This document shows positions 25,197-30,548 of a stretch of 30,548 nucleotides of DNA, piece after piece; position 1 is the stretch's first letter, and every line of letters begins with the position of its first letter. The position numbers and the translations under genes were made by a program. The DNA comes from Flavobacteriaceae bacterium (GTDB lineage Bacteria > Bacteroidota > Bacteroidia > Flavobacteriales > Flavobacteriaceae). The stretch spans positions 1 through 30,548 of the forward strand of contig JABDLH010000118.1 of NCBI GenBank assembly GCA_013003145.1, read 5' to 3'. The notes under the pieces were generated by a model. It saw only the letters and a list, made by a program, of their open reading frames with translations, was not told the origin of the DNA and ran no database searches.

Positions 25197-27116
25197 ATGC
25201 TCAACGTTCATAATTTATCAGTTGCCTTCGGTGGAGAATACCTCTTTGAAGAAATAGCCTTCCGGTTAAATCCGGGGGACCGTGTCGGGCTGATCGGGAA
25301 GAACGGGGCAGGCAAGTCAACTTTATTAAAACTCCTCGCCAAGGACCAGGCACCTGATTCCGGTACTTTGGCCACGGACAAGGACGTTCGAATTGGTTTC
25401 TTAAGGCAGGATATCGATTTTGAAGCCGGGCGTACCGTTCTGGAAGAAGCACACCAGGCTTTTTACGAAATCAAGGAAGTAGAGGGGAAGTTAGAGCACA
25501 TCAACCAGCAATTGGCAGAGCGTACAGATTACGAAAGTGACTCCTACAACCAGCTGATCATCGATCTTAACGACCTCACCCATAGATTCGAAATCCTGGG
25601 AGGGTACAATTACGAAGGTGATACAGAAAAGATCCTGCGAGGGCTGGGCTTTACCCGCGAGGATTTCAGCAAACAGACCGATACATTTTCCGGAGGATGG
25701 CGGATGCGATTAGAATTAGCCAAGCTCCTGCTACAGAAACACGATATACTTTTACTCGATGAGCCTACCAACCACCTGGACATTGAATCCATTTTGTGGT
25801 TGGAACAATTCCTGAAATCATTCCCTGGGGCAGTAGTTATCGTTTCTCACGATAAGATGTTCCTCGATAATGTTACCAATCGAACTATCGAGATCTCCCT
25901 GGGCCGTATTTACGATTATAATAAGCCTTATTCAGAGTTCCTGTTGCTCCGTGATGAAGTTAGGGAACAACAGCTGAATGCACAGAAAAACCAGGAAAAG
26001 GAAATACAACAGGCCGAGCGTTTGATCGAGAAATTCCGGGCCAAGTCGTCCAAAGCGTCCATGGCCCAGTCCCTGATCAAGAAACTGGATAAGATGGACC
26101 GCATCGAGGTTGATGGTACAGATAACGCCGTTATGAATCTCCGTTTCCCGGTTTCGGTAAACCCGGGTAAAGTGGTAGCTGAAATTGAAGGTTTATCTAA
26201 AAGCTATGGTAGTAAGATCGTACTGAAAAATATTGACCTCCTAATCGAAAGGAACAGTAAAACCGCCTTTGTAGGTCAGAACGGACAAGGGAAGTCTACC
26301 CTGGCCAAGATCATGGTGGGAGAACTGGAGTACGAAGGAAAGATGAAGCTAGGGCACAATGTGCAGATAGGATATTTTGCTCAGAACCAGGCCGAATATC
26401 TGGACGGGAATAAAACAGTCCTAGACACGATGATCGATGCGGCTAACGAGAAGAACAGGAGTAAAGTCCGTGATATCCTCGGGGCCTTTCTATTCCGCGG
26501 TGAGGAAGTGGAAAAATATGTAAAGGTATTGTCAGGAGGCGAAAGGAACAGGCTTGCATTGGCAAAGTTACTGTTACAGCCCTTTAACGTGCTGGTGATG
26601 GATGAGCCTACCAACCACCTTGATATTGCATCCAAGAGTGTTTTAAAAGAAGCGCTGCAGCATTTTGAAGGCACCCTGATCTTGGTGTCCCACGACCGGG
26701 ATTTCCTGCAGGGGCTCACCAATAAAGTATACGAGTTTAAGAACCATAAGATCAAGGAATACCTGGGGGATATCAACTTCTACCTGGAAGAGCGCAAGGC
26801 AGAAGACTTCAGGGCTATTGAGAAAAAGGACCCGGTTAAAGAAAAGCAGAAGGAAAAACAGCCTGCATCTTCTGATCATGAACAGCAGAAAAAAGAGCGT
26901 TCACTGAATAATCAATTAAGCGGGGTGGAGAGTAAAATCGCAGCTCTTGAAAAGGAAATTGCTGAGATAGACCACGAACTAATGATGAATTACGATGAAA
27001 CCATAGCCCGCCCGGATTTCTTCGAGAAGTATCAATCCAAGAAAAAAACGGTTGAAAAACTGATGAAGGAATGGGAAAAAATCACTTTGGATCTCGAAAA
27101 ACTCACCTCTGCGTAG
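25197..27116 (+). CDS. ABC-F family ATPase (ribosome-associated, Uup/EttA type)
   Basis: Soluble protein with two ABC domains and no membrane part, of the ABC-F class that acts on ribosomes. The 639-residue protein has a first ABC domain (about 1-230) with Walker A GKNGAGKS (34-41), signature FSGGWRMRLELA and Walker B LLLDEPTNHLDI. A charged linker (about 235-310) contains FRAKSSKASMAQSLIKKLDKM. The second domain (about 320-535) has GQNGQGKS, LSGGERNRLALA and LVMDEPTNHLDI. The C-terminal ~90 residues are a coiled coil (VESKIAALEKEIAEIDHEL...), as in Uup. Both catalytic Glu residues are present. Which ABC-F subgroup it belongs to, and whether it confers drug tolerance, cannot be told from sequence alone. 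Confidence 0.95.
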   Translation: MLNVHNLSVAFGGEYLFEEIAFRLNPGDRVGLIGKNGAGKSTLLKLLAKDQAPDSGTLATDKDVRIGFLRQDIDFEAGRTVLEEAHQAFYEIKEVEGKLEHINQQLAERTDYESDSYNQLIIDLNDLTHRFEILGGYNYEGDTEKILRGLGFTREDFSKQTDTFSGGWRMRLELAKLLLQKHDILLLDEPTNHLDIESILWLEQFLKSFPGAVVIVSHDKMFLDNVTNRTIEISLGRIYDYNKPYSEFLLLRDEVREQQLNAQKNQEKEIQQAERLIEKFRAKSSKASMAQSLIKKLDKMDRIEVDGTDNAVMNLRFPVSVNPGKVVAEIEGLSKSYGSKIVLKNIDLLIERNSKTAFVGQNGQGKSTLAKIMVGELEYEGKMKLGHNVQIGYFAQNQAEYLDGNKTVLDTMIDAANEKNRSKVRDILGAFLFRGEEVEKYVKVLSGGERNRLALAKLLLQPFNVLVMDEPTNHLDIASKSVLKEALQHFEGTLILVSHDRDFLQGLTNKVYEFKNHKIKEYLGDINFYLEERKAEDFRAIEKKDPVKEKQKEKQPASSDHEQQKKERSLNNQLSGVESKIAALEKEIAEIDHELMMNYDETIARPDFFEKYQSKKKTVEKLMKEWEKITLDLEKLTSA

Positions 27117-27173
27117 CCAAAATCGGGTAGCTTAAACGCGTTTCACCACAGAAAAGCCTGTCTTCACAACAAA

Positions 27174-27188
27174 GTTGAACCGTTCAAC
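27174..27188. repeat. 15-base palindrome upstream of the LRR gene
   Basis: GTTGAAC (27174-27180) and GTTCAAC (27182-27188) are exact inverted copies around a single C, 33 bases ahead of a TAnnTTTG element. The form is that of an operator for a dimeric regulator. No T-run follows, so it is not a terminator. Clustered short sites of this type can also arise by chance. Confidence 0.5.
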
Positions 27189-27220
27189 GACAAAAAGTAT
27201 TATCTCCGGGACGAAGTGCG

Positions 27221-27228
27221 TATTTTTG
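27221..27228 (+). promoter_or_regulatory. Likely -7 promoter element of the LRR gene
   Basis: TATTTTTG fits TAnnTTTG and lies 61 bases before the ATG. No TTG is present at the -33 spacing; the palindrome at 27174-27188 lies in the position expected for an activator or upstream operator. Confidence 0.4.
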
Positions 27229-27289
27229 TTTGTAGGGTAATTCCTAATTGAAATAGCAATAAGCATATTTTCTCTAATCTAAAATCGTC

Positions 27290-28171
27290 ATGATTAAAAA
27301 GATAGTACTCTTATTAGTATTCCTGGTAGGTGCAGGTCAGCTGACTTCTGCTAAAGTTTCTCGTGCTGAAAAGAAAGCACTGATCGATTTGTATGAAAGT
27401 ACAAATGGATTGCACTGGGTAAAGAAATGGGACCTTGATAAAGACATCGAGGAATGGTACGGCGTCAGCGTTGAGGATAACCATGTGGTAGGTATCAACC
27501 TGTTCCGGAATAACCTTATGGGGCCACTGCCGGAAAGTATCTCTTCATTAAAATACCTCAAGGTGCTGAACCTTGCATTTAACCATATAACCGGGGAGAT
27601 TCCACAGGATATAGTTGCCTTGGAAAACCTGGAAGTACTGAAGCTTGAAATGAACCGTATTAAAGGAGAAATTCCTTCAGAGATCGGTCGTTTAAAAAAT
27701 CTGCAGGAGTTGACCGCTTTTAATAATTTTATTGAAGGTAGAATTCCACAGAGTATCGGGGAGATTTCCCAGTTGAGAACACTAAACCTCTCTAGCAATA
27801 TGCTCAGGGGAGAAATACCATCTTCTATAGGAAAGCTCGCGAAGCTGGAAAGGTTAGGTTTGTTTGAAAACACCCTCTTTGGGGAGATCCCGGCAGAGAT
27901 GGGGCAACTCTCTATGTTAAAAGAGCTGGTGCTTTCCAATAACGGGCTTGGAGGATCGATCCCAGCGGAGTTCGGACAATTGGCGAGCCTGGAGATCCTG
28001 CAACTGCAGAATAACTCTTTCAATTCCTTTGAAGGCTTAGATCAAATGAACCAGAACCAATTCCTGGTTTTTGATTACGACAAAAAAGATGATAAACTCG
28101 AGTTCAGGGATGTGGACTTCTCAAGGACGAGAATGGCCGATACCAAGTTCGAGGATGATATAGACGAGTAA
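27290..28171 (+). CDS. Secreted leucine-rich-repeat protein, plant-like repeats
   Basis: Predicted exported protein of 293 residues with a signal peptide (about 1-21, ending LTSA) and no lipobox. An N-terminal cap region, ALIDLYESTNGLHWVKKW...WYGVSVE, resembles the LRRNT cap of plant receptor proteins (W...W.GV pattern). Seven 24-residue LRRs then run without interruption from Gly78 to about 245, each of the form GxIPxxIGxLxxLxxLxLxxNxL. The C-terminal ~48 residues are acidic (DYDKKDDKLEFRDVD...DDIDE). No T9SS C-terminal sorting domain is evident. Ligand and partner are unknown; such repeats usually mediate protein binding. It has its own promoter signal and terminator. Confidence 0.92.
   Translation: MIKKIVLLLVFLVGAGQLTSAKVSRAEKKALIDLYESTNGLHWVKKWDLDKDIEEWYGVSVEDNHVVGINLFRNNLMGPLPESISSLKYLKVLNLAFNHITGEIPQDIVALENLEVLKLEMNRIKGEIPSEIGRLKNLQELTAFNNFIEGRIPQSIGEISQLRTLNLSSNMLRGEIPSSIGKLAKLERLGLFENTLFGEIPAEMGQLSMLKELVLSNNGLGGSIPAEFGQLASLEILQLQNNSFNSFEGLDQMNQNQFLVFDYDKKDDKLEFRDVDFSRTRMADTKFEDDIDE
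27521..28024 (+). repeat. Seven in-frame 72-bp LRR-coding units
   Basis: Seven consecutive units of exactly 24 codons encode the LRR array (residues 78-245). Conserved positions are G1, P4, I7, L10, L13, L16, L18 and N21. DNA identity between units is modest, so this is a protein repeat of old origin, not a recent tandem expansion. Confidence 0.9.
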
Positions 28172-28197
28172 AACCGTTTATTATAGTTCAGTTACTG

Positions 28198-28225
28198 AAA
28201 AAGACACCTCTGGGTGTCTTTTTTT
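28198..28225 (+). terminator. Rho-independent terminator after the LRR gene
   Basis: Eleven-bp stem (28198-28208 with 28213-28223), loop of four bases TCTG, and a run of T, 27 bases past the stop codon. The A-rich start of the stem makes it possibly bidirectional. Confidence 0.9.
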
Positions 28226-28294
28226 ATATGTGCTATAAAAGAAAAGTTCATTTAAGATTTATTTAACTAAACTCCCTTAAACTATTGGATAGTT

Positions 28295-28312
28295 TTACCG
28301 TCTAACCGGTAA
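28295..28312. repeat. Inverted repeat before the RND efflux operon
   Basis: TTACCG (28295-28300) and CGGTAA (28307-28312) are exact inverted copies separated by six bases, 14 bases before the adaptor start codon. An imperfect -7 element, TAGTTTTA (28290-28297, one mismatch to TAnnTTTG), overlaps its left arm. This layout suits a repressor operator of an efflux operon; no regulator gene is adjacent inside the window. Confidence 0.45.
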
Positions 28313-28325
28313 GTGAATCAGCCTG

Positions 28326-29450
28326 ATGAATACTAGAAAAATATTGCTTTCCATTCTTGGAGGTGTAGTGATTTTGCTATCCTTCTACCTTGCCAACTCT
28401 ATTATTAAAAGTAAGACCACTCCGCGTCCCACCCCTGAAAAAGTGGTCAAAACGGTTTTTACGGATACCGTGGTCAATGGTACCGTACCTATAGTAGTGC
28501 CTGCCAATGGAAACCTCGTTGCAAAGAAACGAGTAGAGCTCTTTTCTGAAGTGCAGGGGATCTTCAGGCCGGGAAGTAAATTATACCGTCCCGGGCAGAC
28601 GTACCGGGCCGGGGAAACCATGATCCGGATAGACGCAGAGGAATACCGGGCCAGTGTACAATCCGCTAAAAGCAACCTGTACAACCTGATCACTTCAATT
28701 ATGCCCGACTTAAGGCTGGATTATCCCGAGATCTCAGGGAAGTGGCAGGAATATCTGAATAATTTTGATATGGAACGGCCGACCCCTGAACTGCCGGAGC
28801 TAAGTACGGAAAAAGAAAAATACTTCATCAGTGGCCGAGGCATACTGACCAACTATTACAATGTGAAGAACATGGAGCAAAGGCTTGGCAAGTATAGCAT
28901 TCAAGCTCCTTTTACAGGTGTGCTTACCGAGGCCCCGGTTACCGAAGGAACATTGATCAGGGCAGGACAGAAGCTGGGAGAATTCATTAATACCGGGACC
29001 TACGAACTGGAGGTTGCCATCAGCAAAACCTTCAGTGATCTGCTAAGGGTTGGCGAGGAAGTAAACCTCAGTGATATGGACGGAAACGAAACCTATAAAG
29101 GAAAAGTATCCAGGATCAATGCACGAGTAGAACAAGGATCACAGACCATCACCGCTTTTATTGAAGTGAATGACCCGCAACTCAGGGAAGGAATGTACCT
29201 GGAAGCACTCCTGGACGCAAGGAATGAAGAGAATGCTATCGAGATAGACCGATCGCTCTTGCTGGAAAATGACCGCATATTTATCGTCAGGGATTCCATC
29301 CTGGATTACATAGATGTGGATCCAGTTTATTTCACTGATAAGAAAGTGGTTTTAAAGGATGTTCCAAACGGTACAACCATCATTTCCAAACCGGTCGTTG
29401 GCGCCTATGCTGGTATGCTGGTAAAGGTTTACGAAGACAAGCAGGAGTAG
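28326..29450 (+). CDS. RND efflux periplasmic adaptor (HlyD/AcrA family)
   Basis: Membrane-fusion protein that bridges the inner-membrane RND pump and an outer-membrane channel. The 374-residue protein is anchored by an N-terminal helix (about 7-25) with no lipobox Cys. The halves of the biotinyl-lipoyl domain are GNLVAKKRVELFSEVQGIFRPGSKLYRPGQTYRAGETMIRID (about 59-100, split) and YSIQAPFTGVLTEAPVTEGTLIRAGQKLGEF (about 196-226). A short hairpin region between them includes an unusual Pro/Glu-rich stretch with ERPTPELPELSTEKE. A beta-barrel and membrane-proximal region follow. The RND pump starts 16 bases downstream, so they are co-transcribed. The substrate is not evident. Confidence 0.93.
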   Translation: MNTRKILLSILGGVVILLSFYLANSIIKSKTTPRPTPEKVVKTVFTDTVVNGTVPIVVPANGNLVAKKRVELFSEVQGIFRPGSKLYRPGQTYRAGETMIRIDAEEYRASVQSAKSNLYNLITSIMPDLRLDYPEISGKWQEYLNNFDMERPTPELPELSTEKEKYFISGRGILTNYYNVKNMEQRLGKYSIQAPFTGVLTEAPVTEGTLIRAGQKLGEFINTGTYELEVAISKTFSDLLRVGEEVNLSDMDGNETYKGKVSRINARVEQGSQTITAFIEVNDPQLREGMYLEALLDARNEENAIEIDRSLLLENDRIFIVRDSILDYIDVDPVYFTDKKVVLKDVPNGTTIISKPVVGAYAGMLVKVYEDKQE

Positions 29451-29466
29451 CAATAAGCGCAACAAC

Positions 29467-30548
29467 ATGAGATCAATCTTATCCTATTTTATCAAGTACC
29501 ATGTCGCGGTGGACGTTTTTATTATCGCGTTCTTCATTTTTGGTATTTACGGGGCCATGTCCCTGAAGTCATCCTTCTTTCCTTTAACGGATTCCAGGAA
29601 TATACAGATCGCGGTAACTTATCCGGGAGCCTCCCCACAGGAAGTTGAAGAGGGAATCGTTCTGAAGATTGAAGATAACCTTAAAGGTCTTGAAGGTATA
29701 GAACGTGTCACCTCTACTTCGCGCGAGAACAGCGGATCCATTGATGTGGAAATTGAAAAGGGGAGGGATGTTGATTTTATGTTACTCGAGGTAAAGAACG
29801 CTGTAGACAGGGTTCCTTCCTTTCCCACCGGGATGGAACCACTGGTAGTTTCCAAAAGGGAGGCGATCCGGCAGACCATCAGTTTTGCCATCAGCGGTGA
29901 CAATGTTCCGCTTGCTACCTTAAAGCAAATTGGACGGCAGGTAGAAAATGACCTGAGGGCCATCGAGGGAATCTCCCAGATTGGAATTTCCGGTTACCCC
30001 CAGGAAGAGATAGAAATCGCCCTGAACGAGAATAACCTACTGGCCTACGATATGACCTTCTCTGAGGTAGCCCAGGCAGTAGCCAATGCCAACATTTTAG
30101 TTACCGGTGGTAATATTAAGACATCTACCGAAGAATACCTCATACGCGCCAATAACCGTTCTTATTATGGGGATGAATTATCCAATCTGGTGATCAGGGC
30201 AGATGCATCAGGAAGGACTGTTCGCCTAAAGGATGTGGCGGTGATCCGGGACAGGTTTTCAGAGACTCCCAATGCTTCATTCTTCAACGGGAATCTCTCG
30301 GTAAATATTACGATCACCAGCACCAACACGGAAGATCTTATTTCTGCAGCGGAAAAGGTGAAGGAATACATAGAGGATTTTAACCAGAAGTACAACAATG
30401 TACAGTTAAGTGTCCTGAGTGATCAGTCCAAGACCTTGGACCAAAGAACACAATTACTGACGGAGAATGCGGTTATGGGAATGATTCTCGTGCTGATCTT
30501 CCTTTCTCTTTTCCTGAATACCAGGCTTGCGTTCTGGGTGGCTTTTGG
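29467..30548 (+). CDS. RND family efflux transporter, N-terminal part (runs off right edge)
   Basis: Inner-membrane proton-driven pump of the AcrB/MdtB type, forming an efflux complex with the preceding adaptor. The ATG at 29467-29469 opens a frame of 360 codons that stays open to the window edge. It begins MRSILSYFIKYHVAVDVF with a first membrane helix (about 14-33), then the porter-domain segment TYPGASPQEVEEGIVLKIEDNLKGLEGIERVTS (about 51-83, split), typical of RND pumps. The frame ends in a second membrane segment (GMILVLIFLSLFLNTR, about 338-353). About one third of the usual ~1,030 residues is present. The proton-relay residues lie outside the window. Confidence 0.95.
   Translation, partial: MRSILSYFIKYHVAVDVFIIAFFIFGIYGAMSLKSSFFPLTDSRNIQIAVTYPGASPQEVEEGIVLKIEDNLKGLEGIERVTSTSRENSGSIDVEIEKGRDVDFMLLEVKNAVDRVPSFPTGMEPLVVSKREAIRQTISFAISGDNVPLATLKQIGRQVENDLRAIEGISQIGISGYPQEEIEIALNENNLLAYDMTFSEVAQAVANANILVTGGNIKTSTEEYLIRANNRSYYGDELSNLVIRADASGRTVRLKDVAVIRDRFSETPNASFFNGNLSVNITITSTNTEDLISAAEKVKEYIEDFNQKYNNVQLSVLSDQSKTLDQRTQLLTENAVMGMILVLIFLSLFLNTRLAFWVAF

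Noticed and set aside
27337..28023. Minus-strand open frame of about 228 codons across the LRR gene
   Set aside because: It mirrors the repeat periodicity of the LRR coding strand (recurring ISP/GIS units) and has no recognisable domain. It is a shadow of the repeats.
27521..28024. Regular 72-base periodicity resembling a tandem or CRISPR-like array
   Set aside because: The units are in frame, all coding, and encode a standard LRR pattern with no conserved non-coding repeat, so this is a protein repeat.

Overview
This window is a stretch of chromosome from a member of the Bacteroidota, almost certainly class Flavobacteriia. The evidence is a complete gliding motility/type IX secretion core operon (gldK-gldL-gldM-gldN), a cysteine-free TopA with a basic tail, repeated TAnnTTTG-type -7 promoter elements, weak Shine-Dalgarno signals and flavobacterial lipoprotein signals. 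The genus cannot be fixed from the sequence alone. No mobile elements, RNA genes or CRISPR arrays were seen. No gene-free stretch exceeds 300 bases; the longest is about 175 bases.

Bases 1-4712 (minus strand) are a cell-wall elongation cluster read mreB-mreC-mreD-mrdA(PBP2)-rodA, with rodA cut by the window edge. It is preceded on the same strand by purH (4769-6301) and a GAF-domain protein related to free methionine-(R)-sulfoxide reductase (6394-6846). Next come groS-groL (6972-8901), ending in a strong hairpin terminator and preceded by a good sigma-54 -24/-12 type promoter. A five-gene minus-strand run follows: miaB, a sensorless sigma-54 activator, lptE, a TPR-like protein and secG (9049-13666). 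It has its own promoter and terminator.

From 13822 the genes switch to the plus strand. The order is an LVIVD beta-propeller lipoprotein, topA, an arginase-fold protein whose metal ligands have mostly been lost, gldKLMN with a terminator, and an FAD-dependent oxidoreductase. A convergent DUF983 zinc-ribbon membrane protein (minus strand) follows, then an ABC-F ATPase, a secreted plant-like leucine-rich-repeat protein, and a membrane-fusion protein plus RND efflux pump cut by the right edge.

Most genes are conserved housekeeping or envelope functions. MreBCD-PBP2-RodA form the elongasome; LptE and SecG serve outer-membrane LPS assembly and Sec export; GldKLMN form the T9SS motor and ring; the RND pair exports small molecules. 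The less ordinary points are the sigma-54-like groES promoter near a stand-alone sigma-54 activator, the degenerate arginase-like gene just before gldK, the GAF protein lacking one of the fRMsr cysteines, and several inverted repeats in promoter regions.
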